Shown: positions 1 through 10,072 of the stretch, one piece after another
Position numbering within the stretch: position 1 is the first letter of the stretch
How the letters are laid out: every line of letters starts with the position of its first letter
NCBI GenBank assembly: GCA_002471255.1
Contig: DKPP01000012.1
Location: 65,063 to 129,062, forward strand
DNA from: Akkermansiaceae bacterium UBA7331
Lineage (GTDB): Bacteria; Verrucomicrobiota; Verrucomicrobiia; Verrucomicrobiales; Akkermansiaceae
Direction: 5' to 3'
DNA: 64,000 nucleotides
Position numbers and translations under genes: made by a program
Notes under the pieces: model-generated
The model's database searches: none
What the model was told of the DNA's origin: nothing
Seen by the model: the letters and a program-made list of their open reading frames with translations, nothing else

Positions 1-1
1 T

Positions 2-625
2 GATGGAGCCCAATCCGTCTCACATATGAAGGTGGATGTACAAGATTTGGGATGCGATTTCTATGCTTTTTCCGGACACAAAATTTATGCTCCAACCGGT
101 ATCGGTGCCGTATGGGGTAAATATGAACTTTTAGACAAATTACCCCCGTTCTTTGGCGGTGGAGAAATGATTAAGGAAGTTACGTTTGAAAAAACGACCT
201 ATAATGTTCCTCCCTTTAAATACGAGGCCGGCACACCCAATATCGAGGGAGCGATCGCTTTAGCCGAAGCCCTCAAATGGGTAGATGAAATAGGTCTAGA
301 AAATATCGCCGCTCACGAACACCATTTAACTGATATGGCTATCGCAGGGCTCAAAGAAATGCCGGAACTCAATTTATTAATACCGGCAGGACCTCATAAT
401 TCTGTGATTTCCTTATTGGCCGATGGCGTTCATCACTACGATTTAGGCACCTTACTTGATCACATGGGCATCGCAGTGCGCACGGGCCACCATTGTTGCC
501 AACCACTTATGGCAGCTCTTAATACGACCGGCACAACCCGAGCCTCGTTTGCTGTTTACAATACGGAAGAGGAAGTAGCACAATTCCTTCAATCCATGAA
601 AAAATCTTTATCAATGTTATCCTAA
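2..625 (+). CDS. sufS: SufS-type cysteine desulfurase (5' end outside window)
   Basis: This is the C-terminal part of a PLP-dependent class V aminotransferase-fold cysteine desulfurase, which takes sulfur from cysteine for Fe-S cluster assembly. The reading frame is open from the first bases of the window, so the gene starts upstream; the ATG at 26 is internal because the codons before it already encode the family motif DGAQSVSH. The PLP-binding lysine sits in SGHK (Lys codon about 80-82). The catalytic cysteine lies in the group II (SufS/CsdA) motif RTGHHCCQP near the C-terminus, followed by the usual RASFAVYNT segment. A normal family C-terminus ends at 625. The family assignment is firm; that it is SufS and not CsdA is inferred from the motif, since the suf neighbours lie outside the window. 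Confidence 0.93.
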   Translation, partial: DGAQSVSHMKVDVQDLGCDFYAFSGHKIYAPTGIGAVWGKYELLDKLPPFFGGGEMIKEVTFEKTTYNVPPFKYEAGTPNIEGAIALAEALKWVDEIGLENIAAHEHHLTDMAIAGLKEMPELNLLIPAGPHNSVISLLADGVHHYDLGTLLDHMGIAVRTGHHCCQPLMAALNTTGTTRASFAVYNTEEEVAQFLQSMKKSLSMLS

Positions 626-665
626 CATTAACTACCAATCTATCACCTTCACTCCAAACATATTT

Positions 666-2369
666 ATGAGTATCGACCTGACGAACATCGATCAAGTACA
701 ATCACTTTTCCCCCAACTTACCGATATACAAATCGTTGGTGCTAAAGGCCCTCAAATTCGTTATTCAGCACGATCTTTAACTACCAACCAAAATGTTTAT
801 CTTTATATCACATTGAGTGAAGATGCAATGATGTTCGGCTGGACCAATCAGTTTATTGCTAAGGCTCAAAATATCATTCATATCAATCATTTCGGACTTT
901 TAAAAATTATAGAAGCTGATCAAAAGCCCGATTTAATTTATGTAATTTTTGAAAATCCTTCATCCATTAAACTGGAGGATTTTGCTCATTATCCTAAAGT
1001 ACCGGCTAAAATTGCTCTTCAACAAGTGAGAACGATAGCACTTGGCGTGGAAAAATTGCATATCCAGCATCTTTATCATGGAGCCATTTGCCCGAAATCC
1101 ATCATGTTGGATTCAACCGGAGAACATGCAAAACTGTTACCGATTAACATTCACCCAACAAGAAATCTGAGTGATCTCGGTTCATTTGCCAGCCCGGAAC
1201 AATTGGCATTCCCAAATCAACCGGCAACGGCGGCTACGGACATTTACGCATTAGGCATCTTATTATACGTTCTGTTAACCGGACAAACTCCGGAACAAAC
1301 AAACTTTGCCATGCCTTCCTCTTTCACTGCCTGCAGTGCGAAGGTCGATGCTATTGTAGCAAAAGCAACTGCCCCCAATCCGACGGAACGTTATACCAAC
1401 GTCACAGAATTGATTGATGCTATCGAAGAGGCTATTCCCGAGGCTGAAACAGGATTTGCCCCCGTATCACCTGTAAAAGAATTGGCTACAGGAGGTTCTG
1501 CGGCACCACTCCCTAGACCCATTCAGAAAAAAGGATCAAACATTTGGCTTTTGTTGGCTATTTTTCTTATCATTATTGCAGGCATTGTTTATGCAGTCAC
1601 CAAGCCTTCTGAGTTTGGTCTAAGCTCCAAAGAGCTTGAAAAGATTTCTAATAAAATAGAAAAAACGGCAAAAACAATCGCACAAGTAGCCACACCTGTT
1701 GCCGAAGAGCCTAAAAAAGAGGAACCAACCGTTAGTGAAACCAATCCGGCCGAATCTGACGCTACCGACATTGTCAACGCAACTCCTCAAAAACCAAACA
1801 TTACTCCACCGCCACCGGGCCCTGTGGCACCAATGAAAGAAGGCGGAATTAACTGGATCAAAAGCCCTGATACAAAAATTGTACTCAGCTCCACCAAATC
1901 ACCCGCAGAAGATTTTGGTATCGAAAAATTACGAGATGGAAATATCAGCCCTCAGCCTGAACAAAAGTCCATCACCTCGACGGATGTCATTGCCGGCAAA
2001 AAAGCTTGGCTAGGTATCAATTTCGGTCCGAAACACAATAGAGAAATTAACAAAATCGTTCTTTATACTCTTGGTTCAAAATCGACCATTGGCCATATGA
2101 GCTCATTCACTATCGAATTACTCGATAATGAAAAGAACGTTTTACAAGAACGAGAATTTCGTTGTCCTGAAGATAAAGACCTAAATCGAATGGTTTGGAC
2201 ACTGGACGCACCGGAAAAAGTACGTGCAATTCTTATCAAATCTACTGATGAAGCTTGCCCTGTCATCGTATCTGAGGTAGAAGTGTACGGCCCAAGCGAG
2301 TCTTCGACACCAAACAGGTCTACAGACGAGACACCGGCTAAAGAAGATGATGATGACGGATTCTTATAA
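666..2369 (+). CDS. Membrane-anchored pseudokinase with C-terminal discoidin-like domain
   Basis: This 567-residue protein has a bacterial Ser/Thr kinase-like fold (about residues 20-255), a Pro/Ala linker, one transmembrane helix (about 293-312) and an extracytoplasmic part. The latter begins with a charged, Pro-rich spacer and ends in a beta-rich domain (about 395-545) that resembles F5/8 type C (discoidin) modules. Kinase landmarks SPEQ (176-179) and the DIYALGILLYVLLTG helix are present. However, the catalytic loop reads HGAICPKSIML (138-148) where HRDxKPxNIL is expected, so the catalytic Asp and the Lys are missing. The VAIK lysine and the DFG motif also cannot be found. It is therefore probably a scaffold or sensor and not an active kinase. 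The C-terminus is strongly acidic (DDDDGFL). It stands 38 bases before the lptF-like gene and probably shares its transcript. Confidence 0.8.
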   Translation: MSIDLTNIDQVQSLFPQLTDIQIVGAKGPQIRYSARSLTTNQNVYLYITLSEDAMMFGWTNQFIAKAQNIIHINHFGLLKIIEADQKPDLIYVIFENPSSIKLEDFAHYPKVPAKIALQQVRTIALGVEKLHIQHLYHGAICPKSIMLDSTGEHAKLLPINIHPTRNLSDLGSFASPEQLAFPNQPATAATDIYALGILLYVLLTGQTPEQTNFAMPSSFTACSAKVDAIVAKATAPNPTERYTNVTELIDAIEEAIPEAETGFAPVSPVKELATGGSAAPLPRPIQKKGSNIWLLLAIFLIIIAGIVYAVTKPSEFGLSSKELEKISNKIEKTAKTIAQVATPVAEEPKKEEPTVSETNPAESDATDIVNATPQKPNITPPPPGPVAPMKEGGINWIKSPDTKIVLSSTKSPAEDFGIEKLRDGNISPQPEQKSITSTDVIAGKKAWLGINFGPKHNREINKIVLYTLGSKSTIGHMSSFTIELLDNEKNVLQEREFRCPEDKDLNRMVWTLDAPEKVRAILIKSTDEACPVIVSEVEVYGPSESSTPNRSTDETPAKEDDDDGFL

Positions 2370-2407
2370 TTCTCATCTCTATCTTTTTACCAAACATTTT
2401 CGATTAT

Positions 2408-3502
2408 ATGAGCATTCTAGACCGATACATTGCACGTCAAATTATCGCAATTACCACATTGGGCGTCATGGCCTTGAGTGCTCTTCTTATCCTTGGCAAC
2501 CTATTCAAGGAAATCCGATCATTACTGATCGATAGTAATGCCTCGATCGGCATCGTATTTGAGTTCGTCTTTCAGGTTCTTCCTTTTTCTTTGATGTTTT
2601 CTATTCCATGGGGATTCCTCACGGCTGTTTTATTAGTTTACGGACGATTGGCGGCGGATAACGAATTGACATCGATGCGAATGGCGGGTCTCAGTTTATG
2701 GAGATTAAGTATGCCGGCCATTTGGATCGGCATAGCCCTCTCCGGCGTGTGTTATTGGATCAACATTGACATTTCACCACGAGCCAAACATGCTATCACG
2801 GAAATTTTAGCCAAGGCTGTCTCAGTTGATCCTAAAAGCTTATTCAAAGAGGGTCAATCGATTACAAAATTCAACGGCCAGGAAATTTTCATCGATAAAC
2901 AATTAAGTGAAGATGAGTTTGCAGGCATGCACATTTTCCAAAAAGCTGAAGGAGACAAACCGGAAACCGTCATGCACTCGGAAAAAGTGCTAATTAGCTT
3001 TAATCCTGACACTAAAATTATTCGTCTTGATATGACCAATACATTCATCGAAATAACCGATGAAAAAGGTCGTAAACAATCGGTCATCGCTTCGACTATG
3101 CCTCTCGAATTTGATGCCAATCTCGTACGCACACGTAAAATCCGTGCTAATCGCTTTACCAATGAAGAAATCCGTGAAGCATTGGACACTCCGGGTTATT
3201 TGGACGAAAAACAAAGACGTGAATTTGCAACCGAAATGCCTAAACGAGCATCATTTTCGCTAGCTTGCATTGTTTTTGCGCTTATAGGTGTCCCTTTAGC
3301 TATTAATACACGTCGTAAAGATACGTCGTCAGGATTCGCTTTGGGTATCATGATTGCCGCACTCTACTTTGTGGCACTCTCCTTGGCGGAAGTTTCTCGT
3401 AAAAGCTCAGGAATCACGCCATATATTCTCTTATGGTTGCCTAATGTTATCACGGTAGCCGTTGCCCTTTATTTGCATAAAAAGGCTCAATTAAAAGGAT
3501 AA
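2408..3502 (+). CDS. lptF: LptF/LptG (YjgP/YjgQ) family permease
   Basis: This 364-residue inner-membrane protein has the LptF/LptG layout: three N-terminal membrane helices, a periplasmic jellyroll-like domain (about residues 130-265) and three C-terminal helices. The family N-terminus (MSILDRYIARQI) and the conserved DNELTSMRMAG segment after the third helix are visible. LptF and LptG form the membrane part of the ABC transporter that extracts lipopolysaccharide and drives it to the outer membrane. Only one copy is present here; its partner and LptB must be elsewhere. Which of the two paralogues it is cannot be settled by eye. It supports a Gram-negative envelope with LPS. Confidence 0.88.
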   Translation: MSILDRYIARQIIAITTLGVMALSALLILGNLFKEIRSLLIDSNASIGIVFEFVFQVLPFSLMFSIPWGFLTAVLLVYGRLAADNELTSMRMAGLSLWRLSMPAIWIGIALSGVCYWINIDISPRAKHAITEILAKAVSVDPKSLFKEGQSITKFNGQEIFIDKQLSEDEFAGMHIFQKAEGDKPETVMHSEKVLISFNPDTKIIRLDMTNTFIEITDEKGRKQSVIASTMPLEFDANLVRTRKIRANRFTNEEIREALDTPGYLDEKQRREFATEMPKRASFSLACIVFALIGVPLAINTRRKDTSSGFALGIMIAALYFVALSLAEVSRKSSGITPYILLWLPNVITVAVALYLHKKAQLKG

Positions 3503-3614
3503 TTTCCAAATTCGAAAGGTAAAAGCACTCAATCTGCGACCTTTTTCGATTTGAGCATACAATTCAGACACGGATTTGGCTTTAAATCGATTTCATTTCT
3601 TGCATAATGACCGT

Positions 3615-5030
3615 ATGCAAGAAGTTCCCACTATCGCCATTGTAGGCAGACCTAATGTTGGTAAATCCGCTATCTTCAATAGAATGGTGGGCAGACGTAT
3701 TGCCATCGTACATGATGAGCCGGGTGTAACTCGTGACCGATTGACAGCTCCATGTAAGATTACCGATAGAGCTTGTAATGTCATTGATACAGGCGGTATT
3801 GGAGCCAACTTAGATGACGGTTTTGCTGCTCAAGTTGCTAAAGAAGCCGATGTAGCCATGCAAACGGCAGATTTGATTCTCTTTGTTTTAGATAGTCGTG
3901 ATCACCTCACACCTATTGATGAGAACATTGCCAATTATTTACGCCGCTCTGAAGTTCCCGTGATTCTCGTGCTTAATAAAGCGGATCACGAAAAACAAGA
4001 TCTTAATTTAGGTGAATTTGCAGGACTCGGCTTTGATGATTACATCTTTATTTCCGCTGCTCACGGGCGCGGATTCGGGGCTTTTGCCTCTAAGCTTGAC
4101 GGCAAATTAAAAGAACTCAATGCTCCTCTTAAAGATGAGATGGAGCAAGAAGACGAAGAGATTGAAGAAGAGGAAACACCAAAAGCCACCGGCAACGCAC
4201 CTATTAAAGTTGCTATTGTTGGTCGCCCAAATGCAGGTAAATCTTCTTTAATCAATGCTATTTTGGAAGACGAAAGAACGATCGTTTCCAACATTGCCGG
4301 TACGACTCGTGATGCTATTGACATCCCCTACTCACGAGATAACCAACCTTATGTTTTAATTGATACGGCAGGTATGCGCCCACGTTCGAAACGCGACACA
4401 TCGGTAGAAGTATTCTCTGCCATGAGAAGTGAACGCGCCATCCGTCGTGCAGACATCTGCTTACTTGTAATTGATATTGCAGCAGGTGTAACTCAACAAG
4501 ACAGACGTATCGCCGGCATCATCGCAGAGGAAGGCAAGCCTTGTATCATCATCGTTAACAAGTTTGACTTATTCCACCCTAATGCTCCTAAAAAACCTCG
4601 TATGGAAGAAGTTGAAGAACACATTCGCCGTGAATTATTCTTCATCAGCTATGCTCCTTTCATCACTGTTTCAGCATTAAAGGCAGAAGGCATCCCGGCC
4701 ATTTTCACCGTTATCCAAAAGGTCAAAAAGTCTTCTCAAAACTGGCCATCAACCGGACAGCTTAACCGCTTGCTCCAACAAGCTCAGCAGGTGAATCCGG
4801 CTAGCAGCCCAAGTGGATCTACCAAGCGCTTGAAGATCTATTACGCTACAACGGCGATCGATCCTAAATACATGACGATTCCTGTACCGAAGTATGTTTT
4901 GTTTGTTAACGATAAGAATCTTCTATCCGATAGTTATTCTCAATATCTAAGAAATACAATTCGTCAGGCATATCCACAATCAGGTATTCCAATTATTTTC
5001 TCAGCGAGATCTCGCATCAGAAATTCCTAG
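3615..5030 (+). CDS. der: Ribosome biogenesis GTPase Der (EngA)
   Basis: Der is a double-GTPase essential for 50S subunit maturation. Two G domains are visible. The first begins directly after the start with the P-loop GRPNVGKSAIFN and has NKAD as its G4 motif; the second has GRPNAGKSSLIN, DTAG and NKFD. They are joined by a very acidic linker and followed by the C-terminal KH-like domain, which contains the family segment FVNDKNLLSDSYSQYLRN. I chose the ATG at 3615 because the GTPase domain begins seven residues later; a TTG at 3576 would add 13 residues unlike the family. Total length is then 471 residues, normal for Der. The 112-base gap after the LptF-like gene contains no clear terminator. 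Confidence 0.95.
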   Translation: MQEVPTIAIVGRPNVGKSAIFNRMVGRRIAIVHDEPGVTRDRLTAPCKITDRACNVIDTGGIGANLDDGFAAQVAKEADVAMQTADLILFVLDSRDHLTPIDENIANYLRRSEVPVILVLNKADHEKQDLNLGEFAGLGFDDYIFISAAHGRGFGAFASKLDGKLKELNAPLKDEMEQEDEEIEEEETPKATGNAPIKVAIVGRPNAGKSSLINAILEDERTIVSNIAGTTRDAIDIPYSRDNQPYVLIDTAGMRPRSKRDTSVEVFSAMRSERAIRRADICLLVIDIAAGVTQQDRRIAGIIAEEGKPCIIIVNKFDLFHPNAPKKPRMEEVEEHIRRELFFISYAPFITVSALKAEGIPAIFTVIQKVKKSSQNWPSTGQLNRLLQQAQQVNPASSPSGSTKRLKIYYATTAIDPKYMTIPVPKYVLFVNDKNLLSDSYSQYLRNTIRQAYPQSGIPIIFSARSRIRNS

Positions 5031-5057
5031 GAATTGATTTTAGCCCGTTTTGTTCTT

Positions 5058-6035
5058 ATGGAAACCATCTTGGACGTCAAGAATCTGGACGTATCATTTC
5101 AGACAGATTATGGCGTTACTCACGCCGTCCGAGATGTTTCTTTTCAACTCCATAAGAACGAAACTTTAGGGATTGTCGGTGAATCAGGCTCAGGAAAATC
5201 TGTCAGCTGCTATTCGTTGATTCGACTTTTACAGTCTCCACCTGCCAAAATCAATAAAGGTCAGATCCTTTTTGATGGCACGGACTTATTACAATGCTCT
5301 GAAAAACATTTACAAGGGATTCGAGGAAAACGTATCTCCATGATTTTTCAGGATCCTATGACTTCTCTGAACCCTTATTTGACCATCGGCGACCAAATTG
5401 CGGAACCTCTCATCATTCATGATAAACTATCAAAAAAAGAAGCCAAAATTCGAGCTTTAGAGCAACTTGAAAAAGTCGGGATAAAAAACCCACACCTCCG
5501 CTACGATCAATATCCTCATGAGTTTTCGGGGGGAATGCGCCAACGAGTGATGATCGCTATGGCTCTCATTACGCGCCCCGAAATTTTAATAGCGGATGAA
5601 CCGACAACAGCCCTAGATGTAAGCATCCAAAAGCAAGTATTGGAGCTTATCAATGAATTAAAGCAAGATTTAGGCACCTCGGTCATTCTTATTACGCATG
5701 ATTTGGGAGTCGTCAAACACTACGCAGACCGTATCAACGTGATGTATGCGGGCAGAATTATTGAAAGTGCCCCTACTCTCGAGTTATTAAATAATCCGGC
5801 TCACGCCTATACCAAAGCTTTAATGCGATCTATCCCTTGTGCTCAGGCAAAAGGAGAAAAACTTTATACCATTCCGGGCTTACCCCCCAACCTCAATAAT
5901 CCGGTAGTAGGCTGCTCGTTTAAACCAAGAAACACACTCGGCAATCCGGCACTATGCTCCGTTGATGAAGAACCGGCACTTGTTGAAATTAGCCCGGACC
6001 ATTGGGTGCAAAATTGCCCAGGTTGCCTTGCTTAA
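5058..6035 (+). CDS. Oligopeptide/dipeptide ABC transporter ATP-binding protein (OppD/DppD type)
   Basis: This 325-residue ATPase carries Walker A GESGSGKS, the ABC signature FSGGMRQRV, Walker B ILIADEPTTALDV and the switch histidine in ITHDLGVV. The C-terminal extension typical of OppD/DppD (GLPPNLNNPVVGCSFKPRN and further Cys residues) is present. Such proteins power peptide or nickel uptake together with an OppF-type ATPase, two permeases and a binding protein; none of these is nearby, so the substrate is unknown. The ATG at 5058 is preferred over a TTG at 5034 because the domain starts right after it. It follows der by 27 bases. Its last four bases overlap the end of the convergent AsmA-like gene. 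Confidence 0.88.
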   Translation: METILDVKNLDVSFQTDYGVTHAVRDVSFQLHKNETLGIVGESGSGKSVSCYSLIRLLQSPPAKINKGQILFDGTDLLQCSEKHLQGIRGKRISMIFQDPMTSLNPYLTIGDQIAEPLIIHDKLSKKEAKIRALEQLEKVGIKNPHLRYDQYPHEFSGGMRQRVMIAMALITRPEILIADEPTTALDVSIQKQVLELINELKQDLGTSVILITHDLGVVKHYADRINVMYAGRIIESAPTLELLNNPAHAYTKALMRSIPCAQAKGEKLYTIPGLPPNLNNPVVGCSFKPRNTLGNPALCSVDEEPALVEISPDHWVQNCPGCLA

Positions 6036-9000
6036 CGAGATATTTTTTTCGGTGCAGGCGGTGGAGGAGCCTGACCTCCTGAGAATGGAGCAAAACTCCA
6101 AGACACATCGCTTAATTTACCTGATCCTGTCACTTGGAATAATCCGCCTGCCAAAATAAACAAAGGAGAAGTCACCAATCCGGGCAATCCACCAAGTCTC
6201 AATTTCAAATCAGCACCGGTTTGCATATCCGACAAGCGAATCCAGCCATTGCCATAAAGAGACATATTGGAACCTGTAGCATTGAAATTACCGGTTTTAA
6301 TCAATCCATTGGCGATGGAAAAGTCACAGTCAGCCTGATCGATACTAAAGTTCATCAAATAATTAAATCCGGGAATCACAGCACCCAAACCTTTACCTAA
6401 TGCTCCAAATAAAGGTAAATCGACTAAGTTACCATTTGTAATGGCTACTTCGCCTTTGGCTTGTAAACCATTCAAATTACCACCGGGGTAGTTAAAATCT
6501 ATAGCTCCAAAAACCTGTGCCTTAGGAAATACCGAATCATAAGATTTACCTATTTGCACAAAATCCATTCCTTTTAAATTCATCGATCCGGTAACCGCCG
6601 TCCCCTTATCTATCTGGGCTGAAATGTGACCTTCATAAGTACCACCCCATACGGTCCCTGTCATCTTATTTAAAACAAGCCATTCGGGATTCACCAATAC
6701 CTCGCCCTTGGAGTTGCCTAAATTAAGCGTCGTACCCAGCATTTGATAGCGTACCGTACCTAGAGAAGCATCATAGCGTATTCTACCCTTCATCATGCTA
6801 AAGTCATCTTCCATCGGGAATAATCCCCCTCCTGATAACTTAACAGGTCGAGTAAACACAAACTCAGCCAAGGTCTCAGCAGCACTAGGTGAGGCCATCT
6901 TCATAAAATAACTCGGATAAGCATCACCGGTCATATTTAAGACTTCCACCGTATCGCGATCGAATCGGAAAATGATCTTTTCGGCATTAAGTGTCGTCTC
7001 TACAGGAGCCCTACCCAAATTGTTATTATTGATATACTCGGAATTATCGATGAGCAATTTGATGTTATTAGCCGTTAATTGATTGGAAATTAATGTAGCA
7101 CGCAATGACGCATCTTTAATATTAACGCCGCTATATTTCGTATTGGTCATCTTGGCATCCAATTCGACCTCATAGGCTTTCTCAATATTATATAAGCCCA
7201 AGGTCCCTTGCCACGAAACATCCAAGGAAGACTTCGGATTAAATGCAAATCGTTTCATAAAGAAATCGATTTCTTTATTGTTCAACAAACGATCAATAGT
7301 AGGCAAAGGCAAAGATGATTGACCCATCATGAAAACTTGGCCTTCCAAATATCCCTTTAAAAATAGGTCGATCTTACCATCAGGCAAATCGAACTGACAG
7401 TTCTTGATAAATATCTCGCCTGGGCGATACTCAATATTCAGATTAGCTGAAGAAATAGGCACCTGATGATAGGAAAATTCCTCACTGATCATTTCGGCAC
7501 GAATCAATTTAGGTTCTATTTTACCGGGCGTCGCAGTCTCGATCTGCCCTTTAACTTCCATTTTGGCTTTTGTAGGCAGCACCAATCCTTCCGGTAAAAT
7601 ATCTTCATAATTGGCAGCAGCGAGCAATAATTGAGGAGGAACGTCTGTTTTGATTCGAAAAACCGTACTATCGGCCATAATACTCGCTTCGATATCAGCA
7701 TAGCCTTGGTTACCGGTAGCAATAAAGTTTCGAATATTGACTGAGGAACCAATTAAAAGCACATCACCCTTTACTGATGCAAAAGATAATCCTTTGTATG
7801 CAATTTGGTCAATATCCACCTGCATCGTCACCGTATCGACCCGCACATCACTATGGAACGGCTTACCTTCCCACACTAAATGGCCTGTAGCATTGATCTT
7901 AGGCTTGCCATCAATAACCAAATCACTAGGAATAAGAGATGAATCTCCCGTGATCGTTTTAGCTAACCCAATCCATGTATTGACGGGCAAATTAGATTGC
8001 AACTCTAACTTCACATCATTCCCCTTTGAAATCACTTGACCGGTAAAGGAGCTACCAAACTGCCGGATATTAATATCATATAAGAATAAATCTCCGTTTT
8101 TATAACTAAAATCTGCTCGAGCCTTTACAAATTTAGTCCCATAAACATCAAACTCACCCATTGAAAAAGAACCAATACTCGTCAAGCTTTCTACTTGATC
8201 CCACGATTCATTCATGACCATTTTTCCTCCGCATTTAAATTGAGGAATACTATGGAGCTTAATATATTCGGGCATAAACCGATCATCAAGGATGGTCATA
8301 ACCCACGAAATAACAGGAGCAGAACTTTTTACATCCCAGCTAATTTCCCGTTTTGACAAATTACAACGACCAATAAGGTCAAATTTACCTTTCAGCTTAG
8401 GGTCCTTACAGGTAAATTTTTTAATACCGATCACATTATTGGAATATCGGCCTTCCACCATGATGTCGGCTAAGGCAAATTTACCATACTTGAGATAGTC
8501 CGCCTCAAATTTAACACTCACATCAATCCCGTCGTTATCGATATCCTCTGTTAAATCCACACGTAAAATAGGATGAGCAGACTCTCCCCAAGATAGCTTT
8601 TTCAAATAATCTACGCCCGTTTGTACTTGAGACAAGGCCGACTCCACATCTCCAATCGTAAACGGCTCTTTTGAAGACGTATCCGATTTAGGCAAAGCAA
8701 ACTTCCCTCCAATAAAAACTTGAATCCCCTGCACCATAGCAGTACAGCCCTTCAAAGCGATCATTCCATCATCAGCAAGAGAAATTTGACCCTGCAAATC
8801 ATCTAACAATAACAATCTACGGTGATCGTTTTCTTTCGTAGGAGATTGAATATCCGTATCCCCCAGATGAATCTGTTTAAGCTTCAGCTTACCGTTAAAC
8901 AATTCCGAAACACTAAAAATCATCTCCAATTTAGACACCTCAATCAGAGAGTTTTTTTGCTGCTCATCTAGTTCTTTATCTGAAAGACTACGATATAAAT

Positions 9001-9229
9001 CAACATTTGTAGCGATAACTTTAAACTCAGGCCAAACATTGACTTTTAAATTTGCAATAGATACGGGGAACCCCTCGGACGCTATGGCTCGCTCAATTTT
9101 CTTTTTTGCAAAAGATGGGACACCAACGAAGGAAATGTAAGCAAAAAATCCCAATACCATACATATCCCCACTATCAAAATAGTCGGTATCAAACCTTTA
9201 ACCCAACGAAATATTGATCCTTTAGCCAT
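6032..9229 (-). CDS. Large AsmA-like envelope protein
   Basis: This is a 1065-residue protein with an N-terminal membrane helix (about residues 13-32) followed by a long beta-rich periplasmic region. The C-terminal quarter has the AsmA C-terminal layout: repeated glycine-rich strands, a GNLVDLPLFGALGKGLG segment, and an end rich in Pro and basic residues. AsmA/TamB/YhdP-type proteins are long bridge-like proteins thought to move phospholipids or help outer-membrane protein assembly; that role here is inference from the family. It reads toward the OppD-type gene and overlaps it by four bases. A neighbouring DUF2062 gene lies upstream on the same strand, separated by an inverted repeat. No enzyme motif is visible. 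Confidence 0.72.
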   Translation of the reverse strand: MAKGSIFRWVKGLIPTILIVGICMVLGFFAYISFVGVPSFAKKKIERAIASEGFPVSIANLKVNVWPEFKVIATNVDLYRSLSDKELDEQQKNSLIEVSKLEMIFSVSELFNGKLKLKQIHLGDTDIQSPTKENDHRRLLLLDDLQGQISLADDGMIALKGCTAMVQGIQVFIGGKFALPKSDTSSKEPFTIGDVESALSQVQTGVDYLKKLSWGESAHPILRVDLTEDIDNDGIDVSVKFEADYLKYGKFALADIMVEGRYSNNVIGIKKFTCKDPKLKGKFDLIGRCNLSKREISWDVKSSAPVISWVMTILDDRFMPEYIKLHSIPQFKCGGKMVMNESWDQVESLTSIGSFSMGEFDVYGTKFVKARADFSYKNGDLFLYDINIRQFGSSFTGQVISKGNDVKLELQSNLPVNTWIGLAKTITGDSSLIPSDLVIDGKPKINATGHLVWEGKPFHSDVRVDTVTMQVDIDQIAYKGLSFASVKGDVLLIGSSVNIRNFIATGNQGYADIEASIMADSTVFRIKTDVPPQLLLAAANYEDILPEGLVLPTKAKMEVKGQIETATPGKIEPKLIRAEMISEEFSYHQVPISSANLNIEYRPGEIFIKNCQFDLPDGKIDLFLKGYLEGQVFMMGQSSLPLPTIDRLLNNKEIDFFMKRFAFNPKSSLDVSWQGTLGLYNIEKAYEVELDAKMTNTKYSGVNIKDASLRATLISNQLTANNIKLLIDNSEYINNNNLGRAPVETTLNAEKIIFRFDRDTVEVLNMTGDAYPSYFMKMASPSAAETLAEFVFTRPVKLSGGGLFPMEDDFSMMKGRIRYDASLGTVRYQMLGTTLNLGNSKGEVLVNPEWLVLNKMTGTVWGGTYEGHISAQIDKGTAVTGSMNLKGMDFVQIGKSYDSVFPKAQVFGAIDFNYPGGNLNGLQAKGEVAITNGNLVDLPLFGALGKGLGAVIPGFNYLMNFSIDQADCDFSIANGLIKTGNFNATGSNMSLYGNGWIRLSDMQTGADLKLRLGGLPGLVTSPLFILAGGLFQVTGSGKLSDVSWSFAPFSGGQAPPPPAPKKISR

Positions 9230-9290
9230 AAACTCCCGTTATCAGAAACTCATCATGAGCGATACCACTCCTAAATACAAATCCTTTTTA

Positions 9291-9325
9291 AATATCTTAT
9301 TTTTTAGCAAATCAAATAAGATATT
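9291..9325. repeat. AT-rich inverted repeat between DUF2062 gene and AsmA-like gene
   Basis: A perfect 12-base inverted repeat (AATATCTTATTT at 9291-9302 and its complement at 9314-9325) lies just after the DUF2062 stop codon. It could form a hairpin in the - strand transcript, but it lacks GC pairs and a U-run, so it is at best a weak terminator or an RNA-stability element. Confidence 0.5.
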
Positions 9326-9896
9326 ATTCTGCTCGGTATTTTTTATATTTTTTATATCGACGTATTACCGCTCCTAATGTCCACAGAGATTGTACTAATA
9401 AAAATACTAAAAGCCCTACAACAAAACTAGAAAGAATCCATCCAAGAGTAAACTCAATACCTATATACCAGACATTTAGATGTTGCAGCGGTTCGATAGT
9501 CATCTGTTGCACCACTTCGGTCATCATCGTCCAATTAGCACCTGATGAACTAAGACCTAAAAACTCTAAAACTACATTACCTAAATACCACTGCGCAGGC
9601 ACAGCCACTATCGTAAAACCCGGTGGCGATAACCAAGCCATCAAAACCGCTATCGGTATATTACCTTTTTTCCAAAGACAACCGGCTATCCCCCATAAAC
9701 TCTGCATCGGTAAAGGAGATATGGCAGCTACAGCCCCCAATGTGGCACCTACGGTCACACCTCGCCTCGATAAAGCCCAATATTCATCATTAAATATACC
9801 GGCTCCGAAAAATCGACTCATAAACGATTTTTTTCGTTTTTCTTTTAAAAGATAAAGCTTAACTCGCCTCATCAACTGTCGATATCGGTGTTCCAT
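9324..9896 (-). CDS. DUF2062 membrane protein
   Basis: This 190-residue protein matches the DUF2062 layout: a basic N-terminus, then a glycine-rich hydrophobic region with an SPLPMQSLWG segment, a helix with NIPIAVLMAWLSPP, and two or three further membrane helices. It ends in a very basic tail with many Lys, Arg and Tyr residues. The molecular function of the family is not established; some members are fused to glycosyltransferases, which hints at envelope glycan work. The gene stands alone upstream of the AsmA-like gene on the - strand and divergent from tlyA. Confidence 0.78.
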   Translation of the reverse strand: MEHRYRQLMRRVKLYLLKEKRKKSFMSRFFGAGIFNDEYWALSRRGVTVGATLGAVAAISPLPMQSLWGIAGCLWKKGNIPIAVLMAWLSPPGFTIVAVPAQWYLGNVVLEFLGLSSSGANWTMMTEVVQQMTIEPLQHLNVWYIGIEFTLGWILSSFVVGLLVFLLVQSLWTLGAVIRRYKKYKKYRAE

Positions 9897-10031
9897 AGTC
9901 TATCTACATATTCTCTCCGCTTTTTATTTCTTATCAACCAAATTTTCAGGAATCATCATCAACTGACATCGTTTACCCATTTGATCAAATCGCTTCTCCG
10001 ATCTCATCACCACTCAAAAACCGATTTAAGC

Positions 10032-10062
10032 TTGCACCGCCACTCAGAATAAGGGATATAAA
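10032..10062 (+). promoter_or_regulatory. Candidate sigma-70-type promoter of tlyA
   Basis: TTGCAC (10032-10037) and TATAAA (10057-10062) are separated by 19 bases. The start codon lies only 10 bases after the -10 box, so the transcript would have a very short leader. Confidence 0.35.
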
Positions 10063-10072
10063 ACGAGACACG

